DNA of 47,037 bases, taken from NCBI GenBank assembly GCA_900751995.1, contig CAADTP010000025.1, forward strand, positions 1 through 47,037. The letters are read 5' to 3'. This DNA is from Lachnospiraceae bacterium. GTDB lineage: Bacteria > Bacillota > Clostridia > Lachnospirales > Lachnospiraceae. Below the pieces are notes generated by a model. It was given only the letters and a program-made list of their open reading frames with translations. It did no database searches and was not told the origin of the DNA. Numbering within the stretch: position 1 is the stretch's first letter; each line of letters begins with the position of its first letter. Below, one piece after another: positions 7,551 through 15,647 of the stretch. The translations under genes were made by a program, and so were the position numbers.

Positions 7551-8377
7551 GTAATTTAACGAAATCCATTCCTGCAGATGAAAGAAAAATGCTGAGAAAA
7601 GCGTTCTGGCGTTCCTTTACTCTGTATGCGGCAGTAAGCCCGGCAAAACAGGGAGCTTCCGGCTTCTGCTATTCCCTGATGCCTTTTATCAATAAATTTT
7701 ACAAAAACGATGAGGAAGGCAAAAAAGCTGCCCTCACAAGAAGTATGTCTTACTTCAATACAACCATCACCTTATCTACATTCATCATGGGTCTTGTGGC
7801 ATCCATGGAGAAGAAAAACAGCGAGCAGAAGGATTTTGATGCAAGCTCCATCAATGCGGTGAAATCTTCCCTGATGGGACCTCTGGCCGGTATCGGTGAT
7901 TCCATTTTCTGGGGCGTTCTCCGTGTAATCGCAGCCGGAATCGCAGTAGGACTTGGTGCATCCGGAAACGTTCTGGCACCGATCGTGTTCCTGCTTCTTT
8001 TCAACATTCCGTCTATTCTTGTGAAATATTACGGAACATTCCTGGGCTACAAGCTTGGTTCCGAATACATCCAGAAGGTTTATGCAAGCGGTCTTATGAA
8101 CATCCTGACAAAGGCTGCCAGCATTGTAGGTCTGATCATGGTCGGCGGTATGACTGCCAGCATGGTAACCTTTAACTCCACTTATGAACTCACCATGAAG
8201 GGTGAATCTGTTCTGAATCTACAGAACATGTTGGACCAGATCTTTATCGGCATTGTTCCCCTTGGACTGACTCTTCTGTGTTACTATCTGCTGAAAAAGA
8301 AAAATATCAGCATCACAGTTCTGATCATCGGTGTTATCATTCTGAGCATCCTTCTCTCTCTTCTTGGAATTGCATAA
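7547..8377 (+). CDS. PTS mannose/fructose/sorbose family IID membrane subunit
   Basis: A 276-residue protein matching the IID family by length and motifs: LRKAFWRSFTLYAA at the N-terminus, AALTRSMSYFNT, and SLMGPLAGIGDSIFWG near residues 106-121. It has C-terminal membrane segments ending in LSILLSLLGIA. It partners IIC in the membrane. It starts within the IIC stop (ATGA overlap). It is followed by a hairpin at 8408-8431 and then the GH13 gene. Confidence 0.92.
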   Translation: MSNLTKSIPADERKMLRKAFWRSFTLYAAVSPAKQGASGFCYSLMPFINKFYKNDEEGKKAALTRSMSYFNTTITLSTFIMGLVASMEKKNSEQKDFDASSINAVKSSLMGPLAGIGDSIFWGVLRVIAAGIAVGLGASGNVLAPIVFLLLFNIPSILVKYYGTFLGYKLGSEYIQKVYASGLMNILTKAASIVGLIMVGGMTASMVTFNSTYELTMKGESVLNLQNMLDQIFIGIVPLGLTLLCYYLLKKKNISITVLIIGVIILSILLSLLGIA

Positions 8378-8407
8378 ACCTTAAGGATAAAGATCAGAAC
8401 TATGAAA

Positions 8408-8431
8408 AGGCGGACCCCAGGTGGTCCGCCT
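8408..8431. terminator. Intercistronic hairpin between IID and the GH13 gene
   Basis: AGGCGGACC-CCAGGT-GGTCCGCCT forms a perfect 9-bp stem. On the plus strand no T-run follows, so it is more likely an RNA processing or stability element that sets the ratio of PTS to glucosidase mRNA than a full terminator. Confidence 0.5.
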
Positions 8432-8569
8432 ATAAAAAACCTGGAAAAAAGTTATATTGAAATAACTGACCGCAAAAAGGGCAGTTGAAGAGTATCTGGC
8501 GGGATATAAATAAGCGGCAAATACGGATTATAAATATCTGCTCAATGCAAAATAAAGGAGACATAAGAA

Positions 8570-10249
8570 ATGAAAGATTGGTGGAAGAATTCCGTTGTAT
8601 ATCAGATTTATCCAAGAAGCTTTAAGGACTCCAACGGGGACGGCTTCGGCGATCTCAAGGGTATTATTGAAAAGCTCCCCTACCTTCAGAACCTTGGGAT
8701 CGATGTGATCTGGCTTAGTCCTGTTTTTGACTCCCCACAGGACGACAACGGTTACGATATCAGTGATTACCGGAAGATCTACGCGGGCTTCGGAAGTAAC
8801 GAGGACATGGATGAGCTGATCGGAAAAGCTCATGAGCATGGTATCAAGATCGTTCTGGATCTTGTTGTCAACCATACTTCCGATGAGCATGCGTGGTTTG
8901 TGGAAAGCCGGAAGTCAAAAGACAGCAAATACAGTGATTATTATATCTGGAAGGATCCAAAAGCAGACGGCAGTGAGCCGAACAACTGGGGTTCCAGCTT
9001 CTGCGGAAGTGCCTGGGAATATGACGAAGGGCGTGGCCAGTATTACCTTCATTTCTACAGCAGAAAGCAGCCGGATCTCAACTGGGAAAATGAAACTGTC
9101 CGTAAGGAAATCTATGATCTGATGAAGTTCTGGATGGATAAAGGTGCTGATGGATGGCGCATGGATGTGATCGCGTCTATCTCCAAGGATCAGTCCTTCC
9201 CGGATTACCCGAAGACTGATGACCGCAAGTATTATACAGGAAAATATCACAGCAACGGACCAAGACTTCATGAGTTTATCCATGAGATGAACCGGGAGGT
9301 GCTTTCAAAATATGACTGTATGACGGTAGGTGAGGCGCCGGGCTCCACACCGGAGGTTGCAAGACTGTTTACAGATCCGGAGCGTGAGGAGCTGAATATG
9401 ATCTTCACATTTGAGCATATGAACATCGACCGTATTCCGGGCTCTGTAAACCGCAAGTGGGAATTGAAGCCTTTTGATCTCCGTGATCTGAAACGTGTTA
9501 TGAGTGAGTGGCAGAACAAGCTTTATAACAAGGGCTGGAATGCTCTGTATTTTGAAAATCATGACCAGCCACGTGTGATCTCCAGATGGGGAAATGACAC
9601 TACTTACCGCGAGGAATGTGCAAAGGCTTATGCTACCGTTCTTCATGGTATGCAGGGAACTCCTTATGTATATCAGGGAGAGGAAATCGGTATGACAAAC
9701 GTGCAGTTCCCGCTGGAGGAGTACGAGGATATCGAGGTTCGTAATGCATATCAGGATCTTGTCGTTAAGAACAAAACCATTTCTGAGGATGATTTCCGCA
9801 AGGCAGTATGGAACAAGAGTCGTGACAATGCCAGGGTTCCTATGCAGTGGGATGACAGCGAAAATGCAGGATTTACAACCGGTAAGCCATGGTTCCGCCT
9901 TTCTGATCGTTACCAGGAGATCAATGTAAAAAAAGCTCTGGAAAAAAATGATTCCGTGTTTTATTATTATAAGGATCTGATCTGTCTTCGTCATGAGGAA
10001 GAGCTTCTCACAGAAGGTGACTATCAGCTCCTTCTTCCGGAAGACGAGAAGATCTTTGCATATTTAAGAACTTCTGACAAAGAGCAGTGGATCGTGGCGG
10101 CAAACCTTTCTGAGGATACGGTAAGTACAGAAGGTCTTGCGAAATATGTGTCCGATAAAGAGGATATTAAGATTGCAAATTATAAGGACAGAACAGGGAT
10201 CAAAGCGGACTTAAGACCGTACGAGGCGTTTATGATGAGGATCCGGTAA
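8570..10249 (+). CDS. malL: Oligo-1,6-glucosidase / alpha-glucosidase, GH13 (MalL-like)
   Basis: A 559-residue cytosolic glycosidase with no signal peptide. Catalytic residues are visible as nucleophile D199 in GWRMDVIA, acid/base E255 in MTVGEAPG, and transition-state D332 in ENHDQPR; these numbers match those recalled for B. subtilis MalL. The Val after D199 is the mark of enzymes that cleave alpha-1,6 links. The stretch FYSRKQPDLNWENE resembles MalL rather than trehalose-6-phosphate hydrolase, which has a different segment before QADLNWEN. Expected substrates are isomaltose, isomalto-oligosaccharides, sucrose or maltose. The ribosome site AAAGGAG lies ahead of ATG 8570. It belongs to the PTS operon. 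Confidence 0.88.
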   Translation: MKDWWKNSVVYQIYPRSFKDSNGDGFGDLKGIIEKLPYLQNLGIDVIWLSPVFDSPQDDNGYDISDYRKIYAGFGSNEDMDELIGKAHEHGIKIVLDLVVNHTSDEHAWFVESRKSKDSKYSDYYIWKDPKADGSEPNNWGSSFCGSAWEYDEGRGQYYLHFYSRKQPDLNWENETVRKEIYDLMKFWMDKGADGWRMDVIASISKDQSFPDYPKTDDRKYYTGKYHSNGPRLHEFIHEMNREVLSKYDCMTVGEAPGSTPEVARLFTDPEREELNMIFTFEHMNIDRIPGSVNRKWELKPFDLRDLKRVMSEWQNKLYNKGWNALYFENHDQPRVISRWGNDTTYREECAKAYATVLHGMQGTPYVYQGEEIGMTNVQFPLEEYEDIEVRNAYQDLVVKNKTISEDDFRKAVWNKSRDNARVPMQWDDSENAGFTTGKPWFRLSDRYQEINVKKALEKNDSVFYYYKDLICLRHEEELLTEGDYQLLLPEDEKIFAYLRTSDKEQWIVAANLSEDTVSTEGLAKYVSDKEDIKIANYKDRTGIKADLRPYEAFMMRIR

Positions 10250-10409
10250 TTCCTGAGCTGTTGTATATGTAGTAGTAAAGTGGAAGAAAAGTCTCCGCTT
10301 TACAGAGAGCAGGTATGAGTATTTGTGCGTATCTGTACTGCCAAAGGATATCCGGGTGCAGTGCAGATGCGCTTTTTGCCTGTGGGGAAAAGACAAACAG
10401 GAGGAAATT
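10250..10409. other. Intergenic stretch between malL and the HAD gene
   Basis: 160 bases with no recognisable gene, strong promoter or terminator. Read-through from malL into the HAD gene is therefore likely. Confidence 0.4.
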
Positions 10410-11252
10410 ATGGAAAAATATATCATTGCAGTGGATATGGATGGAACTCTTCTGAACAGTGAGAATAAGATTTCTGAAAGGAACAGAAATGTTCTGCAGC
10501 GTCTGATCGATGACGGACATTATGTGGTACCGGCAACCGGAAGGACCAGAGAGCTGATCCCCCGGGAGTTTTCTGTGCTTCGGGGTGTGAAATGGGGAAT
10601 CGTGGAAAACGGCTGTGTTGTCTGGGATTACGATAAAAATGAGATGATCTGGCGAAAAACCATGCCAAAAGGAATGGTAAGTAAAATCCTGAAGGATGTG
10701 GAAAACAGTGGCGCAAAAGGCTGGATCGCAGAGGCTTATGCAAACGGAATCGCCTATTCTGATGCGGATGCCAGAGATTATGTGGCATCTGTAGCGGATA
10801 AAGCTCTGCTGGAAAAAACTTTTGTAGATTATTTTCTCAGCAGACATGAATATGTTAAGGATTTTTATCATCAGGAAGATATTCTGGATCAGGCAGAGAA
10901 GATCAATATTTATTTTGATGATATGGAGACCAGCAGGGCACTTCGTGAGAAATGGAAGGATCTGGATGATGTGGCAGTGACTACTTCTATCAGCGGTAAT
11001 GCGGAGTTTAATGCAGCAGGCGTGGATAAGGGTGTGGGTCTTGCCATGCTTCGCACAAAGCTTGGTATTGACCGGATGCATGTGATCGCTTTCGGAGATA
11101 ATGAGAATGATCTGGAAATGCTGGAGGGGGCGGGCATTGGTGTTGCCATGGGCAACTCCAAACAGTATGTAAAGGATGCCGCCAATGAGGTGACCGGAGA
11201 TAATGATCATGATGGTGTGGCGGAATTTCTGGAGAGGTTTTTCGGGCTGTAA
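10410..11252 (+). CDS. HAD-superfamily phosphatase, Cof type
   Basis: A 280-residue protein with the HAD motif AVDMDGTLLNS (D9 nucleophile, D11 acid/base) at the N-terminus and the C-terminal motif FGDNENDLEMLEGAGIGVAM that binds Mg2+. The C2-type cap lies between, as in Cof/YidA phosphatases, which remove phosphate from sugar phosphates or small cofactors. ATG 10410 follows AGGAGG by 6 bases. Its place at the end of the PTS-malL operon suggests a sugar-phosphate substrate, but specificity cannot be predicted. A terminator follows. Confidence 0.87.
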   Translation: MEKYIIAVDMDGTLLNSENKISERNRNVLQRLIDDGHYVVPATGRTRELIPREFSVLRGVKWGIVENGCVVWDYDKNEMIWRKTMPKGMVSKILKDVENSGAKGWIAEAYANGIAYSDADARDYVASVADKALLEKTFVDYFLSRHEYVKDFYHQEDILDQAEKINIYFDDMETSRALREKWKDLDDVAVTTSISGNAEFNAAGVDKGVGLAMLRTKLGIDRMHVIAFGDNENDLEMLEGAGIGVAMGNSKQYVKDAANEVTGDNDHDGVAEFLERFFGL

Positions 11253-11280
11253 GCTGTGGGCGATCGTGATCGCTGACATA

Positions 11281-11320
11281 AGAGACAGGGAAATGTATTT
11301 TTCTCTGTCTTTTTTTATTT
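11281..11320 (+). terminator. Terminator of the PTS-malL-HAD operon
   Basis: AGAGACAGGGAA pairs with TTCTCTGTCT (one G-U) and is followed by a run of seven or more T residues. Confidence 0.85.
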
Positions 11321-11346
11321 TCATTTTCTGTGATATAAGGTATGAT
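11318..11346 (+). promoter_or_regulatory. Possible promoter of the YitT-family gene
   Basis: TTTTCA (11318-11323) and TATGAT (11341-11346) are 17 bases apart; the first overlaps the T-run of the preceding terminator. Moderate match only. Confidence 0.4.
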
Positions 11347-11430
11347 AAACGAAGAGGATGAGGGGATTGTCGGCTTTGACCGGTAGTTACCGGTGAAAAT
11401 TATTTGAGGAGATCAGGAGGATATTTTTTA

Positions 11431-12288
11431 ATGAAAAATCTGATACCAAAGCGTGTGATGGAGTATATCATTATCACATTTGCCGTTGTTCTGATGGATG
11501 TGGGAATTTATGTATTTAAGTTTCCGAATAATTTTTCCTTTGGTGGTGTTTCGGGTATGGCGGTTGTGTTTTCGCATTTTATTCCGATGACGTCTGCGCA
11601 GATCAACCTGGTGATCAATCTGATTTTGCTGGTGATCGGGTTTATTGTTCTTGGCCGGGATTTTGGAGTGAAGACGGCTTATGTTACGGTTGTTTCTTCT
11701 TTGCTTCTGAATGTGTTTGAGAAGGTTTTTCCTATGAACAGGGCGCTGACGGGGAATATTATGCTGGAGCTTTGCTTTGCGATCATTTTGCCGGCGCTGG
11801 CTGCGGCGCTGCTGTTTTTTGAGAATGCTTCGGGTGGTGGCACGGATATTGTGGCGATGATCATTAAGAAGTATTCTACGATGAATATTTCGGGTGCATT
11901 GTTTGCGGTGGATTGTGTGATCGTTGTTGTTTCGTTTATGGTGTTTGATCTTACTACGGGGCTTTGTTCTGTGCTGGGGCTTATGGCTAAGACGTTGCTG
12001 ATCGATAAGTCTATTGAGAGAATGAAGCTGAATAAGTATTTTACGATCATTTCCAGTAAGCCGGATGAGATCTGTGAGTTTATTATGAATGGGCTGGATC
12101 GGAGTGCTACGGTTTATCATGGGGAGGGTGTTTATTCGCATAAGGATAAGAAGATTATTTTGACGGTTGTTGATGTGAGACAGGCGGTGCTTCTGCAGAG
12201 GTTTATTGATGAGGTGGATCCGCAGGCGTTTTTGATGGTTACTAAGAGTAGTGAGGTTGTTGGGAAGGGGTTTATGAGTTATATTTGA
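11431..12288 (+). CDS. YitT-family membrane protein (DUF161/DUF2179)
   Basis: A 285-residue protein. The N-terminal two thirds hold five or so hydrophobic helices with the YitT signature FPNNFSFGGVSGMAVVFSH and later FFENASGGGTDIVAMI. The C-terminal cytosolic DUF2179 domain (about 200-285) ends HGEGVYSHKDKKIILTVV and DEVDPQAFLMV. The family's function is unsettled. ATG 11431 follows AGGAGG by 10 bases; a TTG at 11404 is in frame but lacks a ribosome site. Codon wobble is strikingly T/G-rich (many TTT, ATT, GTT, CTG), unlike the PTS operon just upstream. Confidence 0.85.
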   Translation: MKNLIPKRVMEYIIITFAVVLMDVGIYVFKFPNNFSFGGVSGMAVVFSHFIPMTSAQINLVINLILLVIGFIVLGRDFGVKTAYVTVVSSLLLNVFEKVFPMNRALTGNIMLELCFAIILPALAAALLFFENASGGGTDIVAMIIKKYSTMNISGALFAVDCVIVVVSFMVFDLTTGLCSVLGLMAKTLLIDKSIERMKLNKYFTIISSKPDEICEFIMNGLDRSATVYHGEGVYSHKDKKIILTVVDVRQAVLLQRFIDEVDPQAFLMVTKSSEVVGKGFMSYI

Positions 12289-12356
12289 TGCGATCGTATG
12301 GGGTTGTATGCTGATCGTAGGTGATTGTGTATGATTGTAAGCTGATGGAAATTAGG

Positions 12357-12401
12357 AGAGCGTTCTTTGCGGGCTGGATGGGCTGCGGGGCGCTCTTTTT
12401 T
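12357..12401 (+). terminator. Terminator-like hairpin after the YitT gene
   Basis: AGAGCG (12357-12362) pairs with CGCTCT (12391-12396) across a G-rich loop and runs directly into seven T residues. The stem is short and the loop long, so strength is uncertain. Confidence 0.45.
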
Positions 12402-12431
12402 GTGGTGGATGGTGGATGGCGGATGCCGGAC

Positions 12432-12643
12432 GCCGGGGAGACGGGTGCCGGTTTGCTCCGGGCTTCGTCGGGGGCTGGCTTCTAGGCTGCCGGAATTCTG
12501 CTAAAACCGTTTTTAAAAAGTCCGAACTCGCGGCTTGCTGCCGCTCAGACAGCGGACTTTTTAAAAACAACGCAGATTTCCGCCAGCCAAGAATCAGCTC
12601 CCCTCCTGCAGAGTCGTAGCCAACCGGCACCCGTCTCCCCGGC
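12432..12643. repeat. 212-bp nested imperfect palindrome (MITE-like or large hairpin element)
   Basis: Outer arms 12432-12453 and 12622-12643 are perfect 22-bp inverted repeats (core CCGGGGAGACGGGTGCCGG). Inner arms GTTTTTAAAAAGTCCG (12509-12524) and CGGACTTTTTAAAAAC (12553-12568) are perfect over 16 bp. The centre GCGGC-TTGCT-GCCGC is a third stem. Sequences between the arms (around 12471-12500 and 12572-12603) are also related as imperfect inverted repeats. The whole can fold into one long cruciform or RNA hairpin. Frames that cross it are products of the symmetry and are not genes. No transposase or clear target duplication is visible. Confidence 0.8.
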
Positions 12644-12746
12644 TGTTCGGTTCCGGGCGGGAGGTAGTGGTGGGGGTGTGGGGCGACTGGCGGAAGTGGG
12701 GATTGATGAGGGCTGGAGGATTGAGTGGATTCCCGGGAGTTGGATG

Positions 12747-12825
12747 AGCCATCAGCGCTGCGCTGGATGGCTGGGAGGAAAGGCTGAGTTTCTTGTGGAA
12801 GCCATCGTCGCTGTGTTGGATGGCT
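12747..12825. repeat. Two tandem related hairpins
   Basis: AGCCATC...GATGGCT occurs at 12747-12773 and again at 12800-12825. Both units share AGCCATC, a TCGCTG/GCGCTG-like middle and TGGATGGCTG, and are spaced 53 bases apart. They lie between the large palindrome and the promoter of the NlpC/P60 gene. Confidence 0.55.
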
Positions 12826-12856
12826 GATTGGTGTGTGAAGGTTTTGTGAAAGGGGT

Positions 12857-12885
12857 TTGACAGGTGGAGGTTTTTATGGTAGGAT
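12857..12885 (+). promoter_or_regulatory. Promoter of the NlpC/P60 gene
   Basis: TTGACA (12857-12862) and TAGGAT (12880-12885) are 17 bases apart. Transcription would start near 12892, giving a leader of about 125 bases before ATG 13018. Confidence 0.65.
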
Positions 12886-13017
12886 ACACACTTGCGTAAC
12901 AAATTTAATAAAAATGTAACAAAATGGCGAATGAGGAGCGTGGCGAAGTGGATTGTGAATGTCTGCCTGAATGGGTGGGTGCTGCTGCGTGGTTTTCTGA
13001 GAGGAGTTTTATTGTTT

Positions 13018-13707
13018 ATGTTTTATAAGAAATTTGCTGCTGTTGTTCTGAGTGCTGTTCTTGTGGGTGTGGTTCCTTCTGTTGTTTTTGCGGATGTGGA
13101 TGGTGTCAGTGCTGTGTCTGATGGAGATGTGGAGGAGCTTTCTATTGAGGATGATTTTTCGGATGGTGCGGATTCTATTTCTGCTTTTGCCAGTGCTCTG
13201 GCGGATAAGACGGTTTCTGAGGTTCAGGGGTATCAGGAGGCGAAGGCTGAGGCTGAGGTGATCGCACAGGAGAGGCTTGAGGCTGAAGCGGCTGCTGAGG
13301 CTGCGCGTAAGGCGGAAGAGGAGCGGAAGGCTGCTGAGGCTGCGCGTCTGGAGATGCGGCAGGGGATTGTGGATTTTGCGCTGCAGTTTGTGGGGAATCC
13401 TTATGTTTATGGTGGTACGAGTCTGACTAACGGGGCGGATTGTTCGGGGTTTGTGATGTCTGTGTTTGCGGAGTTTGGGTATGAGCTTCCTCGTGTTGCT
13501 GCAGCTCAGTGTTCGGCTTCTGAGAAGAAGAGTGTTGCGGATATTGAGGCTGGTGATCTGGTTTTTTATGGTGAGGGTTGTATTGATCATGTGGCTCTTT
13601 ATATTGGTGATGGCAAGATCGTTCACGCCAGTACAGCGGCTACAGGGATCAAGGTTTCTGACTATGATTACCGGGCTCCGGCTGCGGTTGGTTCGTTTGT
13701 GGCTTAG
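13018..13707 (+). CDS. Secreted NlpC/P60 cell-wall hydrolase
   Basis: A 229-residue exported protein. MFYKKFAAVVLSAVLVGVV is a signal peptide with a likely cut after VVFA (residue 24). An acidic spacer follows, then an E/A/K-rich coiled-coil segment (about 75-115), then the NlpC/P60 domain to the end. The catalytic triad is C142 in NGADCSGF, H191 in CIDHVALY and H203 in KIVHAST; the family cleaves peptide bonds in peptidoglycan stems. ATG 13018 is chosen because it starts the signal peptide and follows GAGGAG; an in-frame TTG at 12892 sits at the predicted transcription start. The coiled coil may anchor or autoinhibit the enzyme. A strong terminator follows. Confidence 0.88.
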   Translation: MFYKKFAAVVLSAVLVGVVPSVVFADVDGVSAVSDGDVEELSIEDDFSDGADSISAFASALADKTVSEVQGYQEAKAEAEVIAQERLEAEAAAEAARKAEEERKAAEAARLEMRQGIVDFALQFVGNPYVYGGTSLTNGADCSGFVMSVFAEFGYELPRVAAAQCSASEKKSVADIEAGDLVFYGEGCIDHVALYIGDGKIVHASTAATGIKVSDYDYRAPAAVGSFVA

Positions 13708-13743
13708 GATATGGATATAAATGCTTTACTGATATGAAATATA

Positions 13744-13803
13744 GACTGTCTGCGGAGATTTTTTGGCCGGGTAGGCTGAAAAATAGCTGCAGGCAGTTTT
13801 TTT
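13744..13803 (+). terminator. Terminator of the NlpC/P60 gene
   Basis: ACTGTCTGC pairs with GCAGGCAGT, and an inner stem ATTTTTTGGCC/GGCTGAAAAAT stacks inside. It ends in seven T residues (13797-13803). Confidence 0.85.
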
Positions 13804-13828
13804 GCAGAAAAATAGTGTATAATTTAAC

Positions 13829-13884
13829 CGAATCAAGTAAGTCTCCTGCGGGTTGCGAAAAGCAATAAGCAGTGGGTGGGGACT
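13829..13884 (+). repeat. Structured dispersed repeat, copy 1, in the leader of the M28 peptidase gene
   Basis: The sequence begins CGAATCAAGTAAGTCTCCTG and ends GGGTGGGGACT; about 49 of 56 positions match copy 2 at 43396-43450. The ends can pair (AGTCTCC with GGGGACT), CTGC pairs with GCAG inside, and TTGC-GAAAA-GCAA forms the tip. A TATAAT at 13818-13823 places the element at or just after a start of transcription, so it may be a cis-acting RNA for the downstream gene. Confidence 0.6.
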
Positions 13885-13913
13885 CGGAAAAAATTCAGAA
13901 AGGTTGTGGGGGT

Positions 13914-15227
13914 ATGAATACGAAGGAAATCAGTGGCAGGCGGCAGATGGAGTTTTTGACGGGGTTTGATTTTGTCAGAGAAGCGGGTACTGTGGGGGAA
14001 GTGAAGGCGGCGAAGATGATCCGGGATACTTTGGACAGCTTCGGAGTGAAGAATCGGATGGAGGAGTTTGATTTTTGGGGTTTTCGGATCAACAGAGCGG
14101 TGCTTAAGGTTGTGGAGCCTTATCAGAAGGAGTATGTGGTGACCGGGTATGGAAGATGTGGAAATACTGGGGCAGAAGGTCTGAAAGCGGATTTTTTGTA
14201 TGTGGAGAATGGAGATGCTGTCAGTCTTTCACGGGCGAAGGGTAAGATCGTTATGGTGAATGGCCGGGTGAGTGGTGATGTGTATCAGAGACTGGTGAGC
14301 GCCGGATCTGTTGGTTTTATCAGTGTGGAGGGTTCTCCGCTGGATGAAGGAGTGGACAGGGTTCCCTGTCAGCGCAGCCTGCCGATGATCTTTCCGGGGG
14401 ATGCAGCAGAAGTGATAGAAGGATTGTCGGAGTCTGCAGAGGATATTCACAAGATGCAGGAAAAATATAGTGGCAGGATTCCGGGGGCGAATCTTCATTA
14501 TAAGGACGCAGTGGAGCTGGTGACGGAGGGTGCGTCTGAGGTGTGCCTGGTTGTGGAACAGGATGTGACGGCGTGCAGATCCCGTAATGTAGTGGCGAGG
14601 ATCGAAGGTACGGATAAGAAAGATGAGATCTTGACGATTACGGCGCATTATGATTCGGTGCCGGAGGGACCGGGGGCCTATGATAATATGGCTGGGGCAG
14701 CGATCATCATGGAGCTTTGCAGATATTTTCAGCAGTATAGACCGCGCAGGACTATGGAATTTGTGTGGTTTGGTGCTGAGGAGAAGGGTTTGCTGGGCAG
14801 CCGGGATTATATCAGAGTTCATGAGAGTGAGCTTGGAGCGCATCGTTTTAATATGAATGTAGATCTGGCCGGGCAGCTGATCGGAGGAAATGTTCTGGGA
14901 GTGACGGGAGAGGCTTCTGTTTGTGATAAGCTTCTTGAGATCGCTGACGGAGCAGGGATCGGAGCGTCTGTGAAGAATCAGATCTGGGGAAGTGATTCCA
15001 ATTCTTTTGCATGGAAGGGAATTCCGGCCATGACTCTGAACCGGGATGGTTTTGGCATGCATACCCGTTATGATACGATTGATCTGCTGTCTGCCTGGTC
15101 GTTGGAGAGAAGTGCGATCCTTCTGGGATGTATTGCAGATGAACTGGGGAATGCGGAGGTTTTCCCATTTGAGAGAAAGATGCCGGAGAAATTTATCGGA
15201 GAGCTGGATGAATATATGTGCAGATAG
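13914..15227 (+). CDS. M28-family zinc aminopeptidase with PA-domain insert
   Basis: A 437-residue metallopeptidase without signal peptide. The expected two-zinc ligands are visible: H245 in TAHYDSV, D257 in AYDNMAG, E289/E290 in FGAEEKG, D317 in NVDLAG and H383 in GFGMHTRYDT. A PA-like region (about 85-150, GKIVMVNGRVSG) lies before the catalytic core, as in many M28 proteins. It removes N-terminal residues from peptides; cytosolic location is inferred from the missing signal. ATG 13914 has only a poor GTGGGGG ribosome site; an in-frame start at 13872 falls inside the structured repeat and is rejected. Codons are G/T-rich at wobble like the YitT and NlpC genes. Confidence 0.87.
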   Translation: MNTKEISGRRQMEFLTGFDFVREAGTVGEVKAAKMIRDTLDSFGVKNRMEEFDFWGFRINRAVLKVVEPYQKEYVVTGYGRCGNTGAEGLKADFLYVENGDAVSLSRAKGKIVMVNGRVSGDVYQRLVSAGSVGFISVEGSPLDEGVDRVPCQRSLPMIFPGDAAEVIEGLSESAEDIHKMQEKYSGRIPGANLHYKDAVELVTEGASEVCLVVEQDVTACRSRNVVARIEGTDKKDEILTITAHYDSVPEGPGAYDNMAGAAIIMELCRYFQQYRPRRTMEFVWFGAEEKGLLGSRDYIRVHESELGAHRFNMNVDLAGQLIGGNVLGVTGEASVCDKLLEIADGAGIGASVKNQIWGSDSNSFAWKGIPAMTLNRDGFGMHTRYDTIDLLSAWSLERSAILLGCIADELGNAEVFPFERKMPEKFIGELDEYMCR

Positions 15228-15278
15228 TAAAAATCTGATTTTATCTGCTCATAACTGGATATTTGTTATGGAACTGTG

Positions 15279-15316
15279 GGGACTTGTCTGTTTCGGGAAG
15301 AGTACAGACAAGTCCT
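15279..15316 (+). terminator. Hairpin after the M28 gene
   Basis: GGACTTGTCTGT (15280-15291) pairs perfectly with ACAGACAAGTCC (15304-15315). The following tail is ATAATTTATT rather than a T-run, so termination may be partial. Confidence 0.6.
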
Positions 15317-15514
15317 CATAATTTATTCAATATTTTCAATGTTTATTGACTTTTATAATTCCGCAAGGGAACATGTGGCTTTGAGTCAGGGGGATATTTG
15401 CAGCTTTGTAAGGGATTCCCGGAACAGGGGGCAAGCGGAGATTCGCAATTGAACCAGTGGAATTACTTGATTTGATCAAAATACGATAAAACAATAAAAA
15501 ATAATACAAAATAA
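15317..15514. other. Intergenic region upstream of the DeoR promoter
   Basis: No gene is seen. A 10-bp palindrome TTTGATCAAA lies about 35-45 bases upstream of the -35 box and could be a regulator site; nothing else stands out. Confidence 0.35.
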
Positions 15515-15543
15515 TTGACAGTAAGATATCAAACTGTTATACT
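15515..15543 (+). promoter_or_regulatory. Strong promoter of the deoR-cutC-transglutaminase operon
   Basis: TTGACA (15515-15520) and TATACT (15538-15543) are 17 bases apart, close to the sigma-A consensus. The leader to ATG 15648 is about 97 bases. Confidence 0.8.
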
Positions 15544-15647
15544 GAAATCACAGGCTTTCCAGGGATCAATGCGCCGGATATTGTTTTGCGGAGTATTGAT
15601 TTCTGGAACTTTTATCACAGAAAAATCAGGAATGAGGAGATAGGACC

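Noticed and set aside
12352..12902. Several short frames across the palindromic gap
   Set aside because: They are mirror products of the inverted repeats, with proline/arginine-rich low-complexity products and no ribosome sites.
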